A DNA stretch of 64,000 nucleotides from Clostridium weizhouense (lineage in GTDB: Bacteria; Bacillota; Clostridia; Clostridiales; Clostridiaceae), in assembly GCF_019431045.1 (NCBI RefSeq), contig NZ_JAHXPT010000011.1:108579-172578 (forward strand). The letters are read 5' to 3'. Under the pieces are notes generated by a model, which saw only the letters and a list, made by a program, of their open reading frames with translations, did no database searches and was not told the DNA's origin. Both the position numbers and the translations under genes were made by a program. Of this stretch, positions 16,311-25,279 are shown in pieces; positions within the stretch are counted from its first letter, which is position 1, and every line of letters begins with the position of its first letter.

Positions 16311-17972
16311 ATGAAAAAAAATTGGTGGAAAGAAAGCGTAGTGTATCAAATTTATCCAAGAAGTTTTAAGGATAGTAATGGGGATGGCATCGGAGATATA
16401 AGAGGAATTATAGAGAAGTTAGATTATCTAAAAGAATTGGGTATAGATGTAATTTGGCTGTCTCCTGTATATAAGTCACCTAATGATGATAATGGATATG
16501 ATATAAGTGATTATAAAGACATAATGACAGAGTTTGGTACTATGAATGACTTTAACGATTTACTTAAGTCAGCTCATGAAAAAGAAATTAAAATAATGAT
16601 GGATTTAGTTGTCAATCATACATCAGATGAACATCAATGGTTTATGGAAAGTAGAAAATCAGAAAATAATAAATATAGAGATTATTATATATGGAAAAAA
16701 GGCAAAGATAATGAACCACCAAATAATTGGGTCTCTTGTTTTAGTGGATCAGCATGGCAATATGATGAAACTACAGATATGTATTATTTACATTTATTTT
16801 CTAAAAAGCAACCAGATTTAAATTGGGAAAATGAAGATTTGAGAAATGAAGTGTATTCTATGATGCAATGGTGGCTAGATAAAGGAATAGATGGGTTTAG
16901 AATGGATGTTATTAATTTCATTTCTAAAGATCAAGAATTTCCTGATGGAGAAAACGGAGACTTTAGTAAATATTCTATGAATGGACCTAGAATACATGAA
17001 TTTTTACAAGAAATGAATAAAAATGTTTTAAAAGATAGAAATTTAATAACTGTTGGTGAAATGCCTGGAGTAAGTATTGAAGAAGCTAAATTATATACAG
17101 GGGAAGAGCGAAATGAGCTTAATATGGTCTTTCAATTTGAACATACTGATATAGGGAATGGAGAGTATGGAAAATGGCATAAGCATTCATTTAAATTAAC
17201 AGATTTAAAAACAATATTATCTAAATGGCAAAATGGATTAGATAAGGAGGGATGGAATAGTCTTTATTGGAATAATCACGATCAACCAAGAGTTGTTTCA
17301 AGATTTGGTGATGATAAAAAGTATTGGAAAGAATCTGCTAAAATGCTAGCTACATGTCTTCATATGATGAGAGGAACTCCTTATATTTATCAAGGTGAAG
17401 AAATTGGAATGACTAATGTGAAGTTTGAAAGTTTAGATGATTATAAAGATATAGAGATTAAAAATGCATATAATGATTTAGTTATTGAAAAAGGACGATC
17501 TCATAATGAAATGATGGAAGGAATATACGATAGGGGTAGAGATAATGCACGTACACCAATTCAATGGGATAATACTGATAATGCAGGATTTACAACAGGA
17601 AAGCCTTGGCTAAAAGTTAATCCAAACTATAAACATATAAATGTAAAAAGCCAACTGGAAGATAAAGATTCAATTTTTAATTATTATAAAAAATTGATAC
17701 AAATAAGAAAAAACAATAAAATAGTTGTTTATGGAAACTATGAATTAATATTAGAAGATAGTGAAGAAATTTATTCATATGTAAGAAATTTTGAAAAAGA
17801 GAAATTATTAGTTATATGTAATTTTTCACAAAATAATATTAATTTTAAACTTCCAAAGGATATCCAATCAAAATATAAAGAACTTTTGATATCTAATTAT
17901 GATAATTGCAGTGAAGTAAGTTTAGAAAACTTTAATTTAAGGCCTTATGAATGTAGAGTATATCTTATTTAA
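16311..17972 (+). CDS. GH13 alpha-glucosidase (oligo-1,6-glucosidase/MalL type)
   Basis: This 553-residue cytoplasmic enzyme has no signal peptide. Catalytic residues are Asp199 (GFRMDV), Glu250 (VGEMPG) and Asp324 (NNHDQPR). VVNHTSDEHQWF and the opening WWKESVVYQIYPRSFKDSNGDGIGD are typical of the GH13 subfamily that hydrolyses isomaltose, sucrose, trulose or maltose-like disaccharides. Fine specificity is not settled: V versus T after the catalytic Asp is commonly used, and here GFRMDVIN has Val, which favours alpha-1,6 linkages. AAAGGAGACG lies before the ATG. It heads an operon with the ABC transporter. Confidence 0.92.
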   Translation: MKKNWWKESVVYQIYPRSFKDSNGDGIGDIRGIIEKLDYLKELGIDVIWLSPVYKSPNDDNGYDISDYKDIMTEFGTMNDFNDLLKSAHEKEIKIMMDLVVNHTSDEHQWFMESRKSENNKYRDYYIWKKGKDNEPPNNWVSCFSGSAWQYDETTDMYYLHLFSKKQPDLNWENEDLRNEVYSMMQWWLDKGIDGFRMDVINFISKDQEFPDGENGDFSKYSMNGPRIHEFLQEMNKNVLKDRNLITVGEMPGVSIEEAKLYTGEERNELNMVFQFEHTDIGNGEYGKWHKHSFKLTDLKTILSKWQNGLDKEGWNSLYWNNHDQPRVVSRFGDDKKYWKESAKMLATCLHMMRGTPYIYQGEEIGMTNVKFESLDDYKDIEIKNAYNDLVIEKGRSHNEMMEGIYDRGRDNARTPIQWDNTDNAGFTTGKPWLKVNPNYKHINVKSQLEDKDSIFNYYKKLIQIRKNNKIVVYGNYELILEDSEEIYSYVRNFEKEKLLVICNFSQNNINFKLPKDIQSKYKELLISNYDNCSEVSLENFNLRPYECRVYLI

Positions 17973-17978
17973 TAAATA

Positions 17979-18017
17979 TACATCTTATTCTGGGATCTAT
18001 TTCTAAAATAAGATGTG
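17979..18017 (+). other. Intercistronic hairpin between GH13 and the binding protein
   Basis: ACATCTTATT pairs with AATAAGATGT. There is no T-run, so it is more likely an mRNA processing or stability element than a terminator. Confidence 0.5.
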
Positions 18018-18041
18018 GTTTAAGTAAAGATTTTAAATAAT

Positions 18042-18093
18042 AGGAGGTGAAAACTATTTTTTATAATAAAAACTTATAAAAAATAGTGAAATA
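18042..18093 (+). promoter_or_regulatory. Shine-Dalgarno separated from its start codon by a perfect hairpin
   Basis: AGGAGGTGA (18042-18050) is a near-perfect ribosome site, but the first start codon in the frame is ATG 18094. Between them is a perfect 14-bp inverted repeat, ACTATTTTTTATAA (18053-18066) with TTATAAAAAATAGT (18074-18087). Folding it leaves 2 + 6 bases, a normal spacing. Confidence 0.7.
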
Positions 18094-19335
18094 ATGAAAT
18101 ATAAAAAAATTATTATTACCTGTTTGACAATTTGTTTATTATCAATTTCATTTACTGGATGTACTAAAAAAGATACAAATAGTGCAGATGGAAGGGAAAG
18201 AGTAGAAGTTTTTTTAAGCAAAGCAGAAGCTATAGGAACATTTAAAAACTTAGAGGCTAAATTTGAAGAAGAAAATCCCAATATTGATATAGTAATTAGT
18301 TCACCAGCACAAGCAATAACTGTATTAAAAACTCGATTAGTTAAAAATGATGTTCCTGATATATTAACAATAGCTGGTGAAATGAATTATGGAGATTTTG
18401 TAGATGCTGGTATTTTAGAAGATTTATCAAATCAAAAGCAAATTATAGATAGAGTTCAACCAGCATATATTAATGTCTTAAAAAGTTTAGAGTTTGAACC
18501 TAATAATACTTTATGTGGAATACCTTATGCATGTAATGCAGGGGGAGTAGTTTATAATAAAGATATTTTTGAAAAACTAAATTTAAAAATTCCTACTACA
18601 TGGGATGAATTTTTAAATACGGCAGAAAAAATAAAGCAATCAGGAATAACACCATTTTGTTTTACTCTTAAAGATGCATGGACATCAATGCCAGCATGGA
18701 ATGCTATAACTGCTAATACTGAATCAGATGATTTTTTTAATAAACGTAAAAATAATCAAGTCACATTTAAAGAAGAATATAAACCAGTAGCTGAAAAGAT
18801 AAGTAAGTTAATAGATTATGGTCATAATGATAACTTTGGAATCGGATACAATGATGGTAATGTAGCTTTTGCTCAAGGAAATATTGCAATGATGATACAA
18901 GGAAACTGGGTTATTCCGGAGATTTTAAAGATAAATCCAGAAAGTAATCTAGGTATGTTTGTACTTCCAGCAAATAATGATCCAACAAAAAATAATGTTG
19001 TTTCTGGTATCGATTTATTATTTTCAGTACCAAAAGATTCAAAACATAAAGAATCAGCAATGAAATTCTTAGAATTTATGACTAGAAGTGATAGTGTTGC
19101 TCAATATTCAAAAGAACAATTTGCAATACCAGCAATCAAAGATATGTATCAAGAAGATAAAACAGTACAAGATTTAAAGCCATATTTTAAAAATGGAATG
19201 GTTAAAGATTTTCCAGATCACCATTATCCATCATCAATGCAAGTTGCTGATTTAGCACAAGCCTATTTATTTGATAAAGATATTAATAAATTATTAAATG
19301 CTTTAGATGATAGATGGAATAGAACAGTACAATAA
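18094..19335 (+). CDS. Sugar ABC transporter substrate-binding lipoprotein
   Basis: This 413-residue extracellular solute-binding protein (family 1, MalE/MsmE-like) has a lipoprotein signal with lipobox FTGC and Cys23 as the lipidated residue. The body contains LSKAEAIGTFKNLEAKFEEENPNIDI and AQGNIAMMIQGNW, typical of oligosaccharide binders. The frame is closed upstream of ATG 18094 (TAA at 18064), so that start is forced despite the distance to the ribosome site. It is followed by two permease genes. It should deliver the GH13 substrate. Confidence 0.93.
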   Translation: MKYKKIIITCLTICLLSISFTGCTKKDTNSADGRERVEVFLSKAEAIGTFKNLEAKFEEENPNIDIVISSPAQAITVLKTRLVKNDVPDILTIAGEMNYGDFVDAGILEDLSNQKQIIDRVQPAYINVLKSLEFEPNNTLCGIPYACNAGGVVYNKDIFEKLNLKIPTTWDEFLNTAEKIKQSGITPFCFTLKDAWTSMPAWNAITANTESDDFFNKRKNNQVTFKEEYKPVAEKISKLIDYGHNDNFGIGYNDGNVAFAQGNIAMMIQGNWVIPEILKINPESNLGMFVLPANNDPTKNNVVSGIDLLFSVPKDSKHKESAMKFLEFMTRSDSVAQYSKEQFAIPAIKDMYQEDKTVQDLKPYFKNGMVKDFPDHHYPSSMQVADLAQAYLFDKDINKLLNALDDRWNRTVQ

Positions 19336-19357
19336 GTAGTTTATAGGGGTGAAAATC

Positions 19358-20221
19358 ATGAAAGAGAAAAAAAGAGTTTTCTTATTAATGTCAATACCAG
19401 CAGTAATTCTATTTTTTATTTTCCACACATTACCGTTATTAAAAGGTATTTCGTATAGTTTTACAAATTGGAGAGGATTTGGGACTTTTAAATTTGTTGG
19501 GTTAAAAAATTATTTAGGAATCTTTACTGATGAAAGAATAATCAACTCTTATATGTTTACGTTTAAATTTGCATTGGTGTCAACTATTATGGTAAACATA
19601 ATAAGTCTAATTTTAGCAGTAGGATTAAATTCTAAAATAAAATTTAAAAACACATTAAGAGGAATATATTTTATACCTAATATTTTAGGTGGATTAATAG
19701 TAGGATATATTTTTAATTATATTTTTACTTTTATTTTAACAAACGTAGGACAAGCAATTGGAAGTGAGATATTAAGTAAAAGTATTTTGGGTAATCCTAA
19801 TTTGGCTTGGATAGGTGTTGTTATTGTTGCATCATGGCAAGCTATTGCATTTAACACTATTATATATATATCAGGCCTTCAAACAATACCTAGTGATGTA
19901 TATGAAGCAAGTGCGATTGATGGAGCAAGTAAATGGATTCAATTCAAGAGGATAACGTTTCCATTATTGGCACCGTTCTTTACTATAAATATGGTATTAG
20001 CTATGAAAAACTTTTTAAATGTATTTGATCAAATAATATCACTTACAGGTGGAGGACCTTCAGGCTCAACTGAATCTATAGCAGTATTAATATATAAAGC
20101 TGGATTTGATGGTAGTCAATTTGGATATCAATCAGCCAATTCAGTAATTTATTTTATAGTTGTAGTTGCTATATCAGTATTACAACTAAGAATCCTTGAG
20201 AGAAGGGAGATGCAATTATAA
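19358..20221 (+). CDS. Sugar ABC transporter permease (MalF/UgpA type)
   Basis: This 287-residue membrane protein has about six helices and the ABC-permease EAA loop (YEASAIDGASKWIQFKRITFP), which contacts the ATPase. AGGGGTGA (19345-19352) places the start at ATG 19358 rather than GTG 19349, which lies within the ribosome site. It begins 22 bases after the binding protein, and its stop overlaps the next start by one base. No ATPase gene follows, so a shared MsmX-type ATPase is expected elsewhere. Confidence 0.94.
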   Translation: MKEKKRVFLLMSIPAVILFFIFHTLPLLKGISYSFTNWRGFGTFKFVGLKNYLGIFTDERIINSYMFTFKFALVSTIMVNIISLILAVGLNSKIKFKNTLRGIYFIPNILGGLIVGYIFNYIFTFILTNVGQAIGSEILSKSILGNPNLAWIGVVIVASWQAIAFNTIIYISGLQTIPSDVYEASAIDGASKWIQFKRITFPLLAPFFTINMVLAMKNFLNVFDQIISLTGGGPSGSTESIAVLIYKAGFDGSQFGYQSANSVIYFIVVVAISVLQLRILERREMQL

Positions 20222-21081
20222 TGTTAACATTATCAAATAAATCTAAAAAAAATAATAGATATAAAGACGAAAAGACAAATTGGATTGTGACAATATTAAT
20301 GATATTAGGTACTTTAACAATTTTATTTCCGTTATTAGTAACAATACTTATTGCATTAAAGTCACCACAAGATATGATGAATGGTGTTTTATCAATACCA
20401 AAGATATTACATTTTGAAAATTTCTCTAAGGCTATAAAGATGACAAACTTTTTTAATGCTTTGAAAAATAGTTTAATTATAACAGTTATAACAGTTATAT
20501 TAACACTTATTACAAATTCAATGGTTGGATATGCAATAGCAAGAAATATGAATAAAAAATCATATAAAGCAATGTATTATTATTTTTTAAGTGCAATGTT
20601 TGTACCTTTCCCTATTATAATGCTACCACTTGTAAAACAAGTTAGTGTTTGGAGAATGGATAATATAATAGGACTAATACTTTTATATACAATATATGGT
20701 CTGTCTTCTAATATATTTTTATATGTGGGTTTTCTAAAATCTATTCCAATAGAATTAGAAGAAGCGGCATTAATGGATGGGGCTAGTACATGGCAAGTAT
20801 TTTATAGAATAATATTTCCAATGCTAAAGCCAATACATGCAACAGTAGCAATTCTAACAGCACTATGGTGCTGGAATGATGTTATGTTACCACTTGTAAT
20901 ATTAAGTAATCCTGATTTTGCTACTATTCCATTAGTTCAATTTATATTCCAATCACAATTTGGAACAGACTATAACTTAGCATTTGCATCATACTTATTA
21001 GCATTAATACCTATATTAGTATTCTACTTATTTGCTCAAAAAGGTATTATTAATGGTGTTACTAAAGGTGCAATAAAATAA
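20221..21081 (+). CDS. Sugar ABC transporter permease (MalG/AraQ type)
   Basis: This 286-residue partner permease has about six helices and the EAA loop EEAALMDGASTWQVFYRIIFP. Its ATG shares one base with the TAA of the previous gene, indicating translational coupling. Together with the preceding permease it forms the heterodimeric membrane channel for the lipoprotein's ligand. A strong terminator follows and ends the operon that starts with the GH13 gene. Confidence 0.94.
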   Translation: MLTLSNKSKKNNRYKDEKTNWIVTILMILGTLTILFPLLVTILIALKSPQDMMNGVLSIPKILHFENFSKAIKMTNFFNALKNSLIITVITVILTLITNSMVGYAIARNMNKKSYKAMYYYFLSAMFVPFPIIMLPLVKQVSVWRMDNIIGLILLYTIYGLSSNIFLYVGFLKSIPIELEEAALMDGASTWQVFYRIIFPMLKPIHATVAILTALWCWNDVMLPLVILSNPDFATIPLVQFIFQSQFGTDYNLAFASYLLALIPILVFYLFAQKGIINGVTKGAIK

Positions 21082-21101
21082 TTAATAAATAAAGTTAAAT
21101 T

Positions 21102-21142
21102 AAAAGCCGAACTATTATTTAATTAAAAGTTCGGCTTTTTTA
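21102..21142. terminator. Terminator after the sugar ABC operon (possibly bidirectional)
   Basis: AAAGCCGAACT pairs with AGTTCGGCTTT, followed by a T-run on the plus strand. On the minus strand a shorter CTTTTAATTT tail could serve asnS. Confidence 0.9.
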
Positions 21143-21156
21143 TATAATAAATTTTT

Positions 21157-22551
21157 CTAGAATTCAGATGTTCCAGGAGTTCTTGGGAATGGTATTACGT
21201 CTCTTATATTTGTCATACCTGTGATATACATAATTAATCTTTCGAATCCTAAACCAAATCCAGCATGTTTAGTTTCACCGTATTTTCTTAATTCTAAATA
21301 CCACCAATAATCTTCTTTTTTAAGGCCTAACTCAGCCATTCTAGCTTCTAATACATCTAATCTTTCTTCTCTTTGGCTACCACCAATGATTTCACCGATA
21401 CCTGGTACTAAAAGGTCAGTTGCAGCAACGGTTTTATTATCATCATTCATTCTCATATAGAATGCTTTGATATCTTTAGGATAATCTGTTACAAATAATG
21501 GTTTCTTAAAGTGTTCTTCAGTAAGATATCTTTCATGTTCAGTTTGTAAATCAATACCCCAAGATACAGGATAATCAAATTCTTTATCACATTTTTCTAA
21601 TATTTCAACAGCTTCTGTATAAGTAACTTTAGCAAAGTCTGATGAAACAACATGATTTAATCTTTCTAATAATCCTTTATCAACAAATGAATTAAAGAAT
21701 TGTAATTCTTCTGGACATTCATCCATAACATATTTTATAACATATTTAAGCATTGCTTCTGCAAGTTCCATATCATCTTGTAGATCAGCGAAAGCTATTT
21801 CAGGCTCTATCATCCAGAATTCAGCTGCATGTCTTGTAGTATTAGAATTTTCAGCTCTGAATGTAGGTCCAAATGTATATATATTTCTGAATGCTAATGC
21901 GAAACATTCAGCATTTAATTGACCAGAAACAGTAAGGTTAGTTTCTTTACCAAAGAAGTCTTTTGTGTAATCAACATCTCCTTCTTTAGTTAATTCAGGA
22001 GCTTTAGGATCAAGAGTAGTTACTCTAAACATTTCTCCAGCACCTTCACAGTCACTACCTGTGATTATTGGAGTATGAGTGTAAACAAAGTTTTGTTCTT
22101 GGAAGAATTTATGTATTGCAAAGGCTGCAACTGAACGTACTCTAAATGTTGCAGAGAATGCATTACTTCTTGGTCTTAAATGTGCAATTGATCTTAAATA
22201 TTCAAAAGTATGTCTTTTCTTTTGAAGAGGATAATCTGAATTAGACATTCCTTCAATAATTACTTCTTTAGCTTGAATTTCAAATGGTTGTTTTGCATCT
22301 GGTGTAGCAACTAATGTACCTACAACTGAAATTGAAGAACTTATAGGTAATTTTGATATTTCTTTAAAGTTTCCTAATTTATCATCAAAAACTACTTGAA
22401 TGTTTTTAAAGAAAGAACCATCATTTATTTCAATAAATCCGAAAGCATTAGATGCTCTTAATGTTCTTATCCATCCTGAGACTGTTATTTCTTTTGATAA
22501 AAATTGATCAGTTTCTCTATAAATTTTTTTGATTAAAACTACATTTTTCAT
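21157..22551 (-). CDS. asnS: Asparaginyl-tRNA synthetase
   Basis: This 464-residue class IIb synthetase charges tRNA-Asn. An N-terminal OB fold ([23 protein letters not shown]) binds the anticodon. The catalytic core has motif 2 [21 protein letters not shown] and motif 3 [12 protein letters not shown] near the C-terminus. TGGAGG precedes the ATG. Its leader is a T-box riboswitch with an apparent AAC specifier, so uncharged tRNA-Asn should induce it. Three tRNA-Asn genes lie at 57.6-58.8 kb. Confidence 0.97.
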   Translation of the reverse strand: MKNVVLIKKIYRETDQFLSKEITVSGWIRTLRASNAFGFIEINDGSFFKNIQVVFDDKLGNFKEISKLPISSSISVVGTLVATPDAKQPFEIQAKEVIIEGMSNSDYPLQKKRHTFEYLRSIAHLRPRSNAFSATFRVRSVAAFAIHKFFQEQNFVYTHTPIITGSDCEGAGEMFRVTTLDPKAPELTKEGDVDYTKDFFGKETNLTVSGQLNAECFALAFRNIYTFGPTFRAENSNTTRHAAEFWMIEPEIAFADLQDDMELAEAMLKYVIKYVMDECPEELQFFNSFVDKGLLERLNHVVSSDFAKVTYTEAVEILEKCDKEFDYPVSWGIDLQTEHERYLTEEHFKKPLFVTDYPKDIKAFYMRMNDDNKTVAATDLLVPGIGEIIGGSQREERLDVLEARMAELGLKKEDYWWYLELRKYGETKHAGFGLGFERLIMYITGMTNIRDVIPFPRTPGTSEF

Positions 22552-22654
22552 TTATAATTAACCTCCATAATTTAAGTTAGGTACATTCAATTTTTTCATG
22601 TACCTTATTAGTTATTTAAAATACTAATTAAATTTATTTTAAATAACTTTAAAT

Positions 22655-22932
22655 ATAAAAAAACTTCCATCCCATATAATGGGACGAAAGTATTGTTTCG
22701 TGGTACCACCCAAATTGTCATAAGATTTATTTATCATATGACCTCTTTGTATAAAGCACAACATTTGCTTTATATAATCTCTAACGGGTTAAATCCGTCT
22801 AAGCCTACTAATTTAACAATTTTCGGTTAGAAACTCAGAGATGTTCTTCAGAATAGACTTCGTACAAGGCTTACACCATCCCTCATTCGCTAAAACTACA
22901 TTCTAGACTTACTCTTCTCATCATAGTATGTT
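22655..22932 (-). ncRNA. T-box leader of asnS
   Basis: On the minus strand the T-box GGGTGGTACCACG occupies 22699-22711. A terminator follows (CGTCCCAT...ATGGGATGGAAG then T7, 22655-22692). Stem I at the 5' end includes GATGAGAAGAGTAAG and a GAACATCT context giving AAC (Asn) as the specifier. It acts by transcription antitermination on binding uncharged tRNA. Confidence 0.93.
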
Positions 22933-22986
22933 TTAAATATTATATTGTGTATAATTTTACAGTATTTATCTAACAAATGCAATAAG

Positions 22987-23038
22987 CGACATTCAAAAAT
23001 AATAGACTATTATGTTAATTTAGTATTGAATATTTCTA
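22987..23038. repeat. Dispersed palindromic element, relic D
   Basis: GACATTCAAAAATAATAGACTATTATG matches the family's left end in two short blocks (GACATTCAAAAATAATAG and beyond). The right arm is eroded. It sits just past the 3' end of the minus-strand phosphoesterase gene. Confidence 0.45.
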
Positions 23039-23042
23039 AATT

Positions 23043-23741
23043 TTATTCTAATCCTTTTTCAAAACTTTGAATTAATCTTGAAGGAAAATTTAATATGGTC
23101 ATATCTTGAACTATTTTTTTATATTCATAAGGCAGTTCCTTAATTTGCACTTTAACTTCACTTTCTTTGGTAATATCTAATATACAATAAGTAAGATTAG
23201 GTCGTCCTATTTTAGGTTTACCGATACTGCCGCAATTTATGTAAGTTTTATTACCAAAGTTTTTTATTGATGGAATATGAGTATGAGCACAAACTAAGAT
23301 ATTTTGTTCTATAGAACTCATTATATCCGCAGTATTTTCACTATCTTCAAATAAGTATTCATTAAGCTTATTTGGACTCCCATGAACAAATAGAATTTTT
23401 TTATCATGAATATCTAAAGAGAGTGAAGTAGGTAAATTACTTAAAAAGTATTTATTTTGTTCTCTAAGTTCATTAAAAGTCCAAGGTAAAGAAAAACTAT
23501 TTATGTCTGTTTCTCTTATATAAGAATACTCATTATCAACAACAGAGGTATCATAATTCCCTCTTAAGCAAAGAATATTTCGTCTTTTAATCATTGCTAC
23601 TACTTCATTTGGATTAGGACCATAACCTACTAAATCGCCTAAACAAATTATAATATCTACTTTTTCATTATCAATGTCTTGCAATGCTCTAATAAGTGAA
23701 TAAATGTTTCCGTGAATATCTGAAATTACTGCTATCTTCAT
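23043..23741 (-). CDS. Calcineurin-like metallophosphoesterase (YfcE/MJ0936-like)
   Basis: This 232-residue protein has the metal-binding motifs DIHGN (near residue 8), GDLVGYGPNPNEV, GNYD, HGSP and HTHIP. The GN-Y-D form replaces the usual GNHD. TAGGAGG fixes the start at 23741; a longer frame from 23831 has 30 extra residues with no ribosome site. Substrates of this subfamily are cyclic or diester phosphates in vitro, so its role here is unknown. It is monocistronic and divergent from the peptidase gene. Confidence 0.9.
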   Translation of the reverse strand: MKIAVISDIHGNIYSLIRALQDIDNEKVDIIICLGDLVGYGPNPNEVVAMIKRRNILCLRGNYDTSVVDNEYSYIRETDINSFSLPWTFNELREQNKYFLSNLPTSLSLDIHDKKILFVHGSPNKLNEYLFEDSENTADIMSSIEQNILVCAHTHIPSIKNFGNKTYINCGSIGKPKIGRPNLTYCILDITKESEVKVQIKELPYEYKKIVQDMTILNFPSRLIQSFEKGLE

Positions 23742-23979
23742 AAGTAGTCCTCCTAATATTAATTTATATATATTATAGCATCTAATGTTATTTTTATATG
23801 TAAAGTTATATAATAAATATATAAGTTTCAATAAATTTTGTTTATTTATATAAATTATGGAATATTTATAAGTTATATAAATTACCAGGAAAGTAAGGGA
23901 CTTATATAGAAAAGTTATAATATATGTTTCTAAATAGATATTATAATATAATTAGAAAACATATATGAAGCATTTTAAA

Positions 23980-24050
23980 TAAGGCATATTCAGAAATAAT
24001 AGAGTAAAATTTATATATATTTTAACTATTATTTTAATCTATATGCTTAA
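23980..24050. repeat. Dispersed palindromic element, copy E
   Basis: TAAGGCATATTCAGAAATAATAG at the left pairs with CTATTATTTTAATCTATATGCTTA at the right, with ATTTTA arms meeting at the centre. It lies directly before the ribosome site of the peptidase gene, so its hairpin would be in that 5' leader. Confidence 0.7.
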
Positions 24051-24066
24051 GTTAGGAGAGAAATTA

Positions 24067-25143
24067 ATGAAAAACAGTAGAGTACTAAAAGTAATTGAAG
24101 AAATGGAATTACAAGGTCTTTCACAAATTATTGTTACATCACCAGCATCAATATATTATCTTACTGGGAAATGGATAGAAGCAGGCGAAAGAATGGTAGC
24201 ACTTTATTTAACTTCTTCTGGAAATCATAAGTTAATAGTTAATAAACTTTTCCCTGTAGAGAATAATTTAGGGATAGATATTGTTTGGTATACAGATAGT
24301 GATGATTCTGTTGAAATATTAAGCAAAATATTAGAAAATAACAAAATTTTAGGAATAGATAAAGATTGGAGTGCAAAATTCTTAATAAGATTAATGGAAC
24401 TTAATGTAGTGAAAGGATTTGTAAATTCATCTCCAATAATAGATAGTTTAAGAATGATTAAAGATGCTGAAGAAATTGATCTTATGAGAAAATCATCACA
24501 AATAAATGATAGGGTTATGTTAAAGCTTCAATCAGAACTTAAAGAAGGAATGACTGAAAAATATGCCCAAAGATTATTAGCTGAAATATATGAACAAGAA
24601 GGAGCTAGTGATTTTTCATTTACTCCTATAATAGCCTTTGATACTAATGGAGCAGATCCTCATAGTAATTGCGGGGATACAAAACTTAAAAAAGGTGATA
24701 CAGTGGTTTTAGATATAGGGGGATTATATAACCATTATTGTTCTGATATGACTAGAACTGTATTCTTTGGAGAAGAACCAAACAATCATAAAAAAGAAAT
24801 ATACGAAATAGTTAAACAAGCAAATTTAAATGGAATTAAAAAAGTAAAAGATGGAGTTAAATTTTCAGAAATAGATTCAGCAGCAAGAAGTTATATAGAA
24901 TCAAAAGGTTATGGTGAATTTTTTACTCACAGAACAGGACACAGCATAGGATTAGAAACTCATGATAAAGGTGATGTAAGTTCAATAAATCATGATGAAG
25001 TAAAGGCTGGAATGATATTTTCAATTGAACCAGGAATATATTTAAAGGATGATATAGGAGTTAGGATAGAAGACTTGGTATTAGTTACTAAAGATGGAGC
25101 AGAAATATTAAATGCAGTAACAAAAGATCTTATAGTTATTTAA
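24067..25143 (+). CDS. pepP: M24-family Xaa-Pro aminopeptidase/dipeptidase
   Basis: This 358-residue metallopeptidase releases N-terminal residues next to proline. The pita-bread catalytic fold occupies about residues 125-355. Metal ligands are Asp in VVLDIGG and SDMTRT, His in HRTGHSIGLETHD, Glu in SIEPGIYL, and Glu in GVRIEDLVL. TTAGGAGAG is 6 bases before ATG 24067; an ATG at 24043 lies inside the palindromic repeat and is rejected. It is flanked on both sides by copies of that repeat. Confidence 0.94.
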   Translation: MKNSRVLKVIEEMELQGLSQIIVTSPASIYYLTGKWIEAGERMVALYLTSSGNHKLIVNKLFPVENNLGIDIVWYTDSDDSVEILSKILENNKILGIDKDWSAKFLIRLMELNVVKGFVNSSPIIDSLRMIKDAEEIDLMRKSSQINDRVMLKLQSELKEGMTEKYAQRLLAEIYEQEGASDFSFTPIIAFDTNGADPHSNCGDTKLKKGDTVVLDIGGLYNHYCSDMTRTVFFGEEPNNHKKEIYEIVKQANLNGIKKVKDGVKFSEIDSAARSYIESKGYGEFFTHRTGHSIGLETHDKGDVSSINHDEVKAGMIFSIEPGIYLKDDIGVRIEDLVLVTKDGAEILNAVTKDLIVI

Positions 25144-25216
25144 TAAGACATATTCAAAAAAATAATAGACCAGTATGTCCGTTCATTTAATCTATTATTT
25201 TATTTCATGTGTCTAA
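25144..25216. repeat. Dispersed palindromic element, copy F (reference copy)
   Basis: It begins at the base after the pepP stop codon. The left end TAAGACATATTCAAAAAAAT and the right end read in reverse, TTAGACACATGAAATAAAAT, agree at about 20 of 26 positions through AATAATAGA. The centre is CCAGTATG. It is 73 bp long. Confidence 0.85.
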
Positions 25217-25228
25217 GATATAGTAAAT

Positions 25229-25278
25229 AAAAAAGGATTACCTCAAAGACATAAGAATGTTTTGAGATAGTCCTTTTT
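25229..25278. terminator. Bidirectional terminator between pepP and murC
   Basis: AAAAAGGATTACCTCAAA pairs with TTTTGAGATAGTCCTTTTT with small bulges. A/T ends on both sides serve both convergent genes. Confidence 0.85.
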
Positions 25279-25279
25279 G

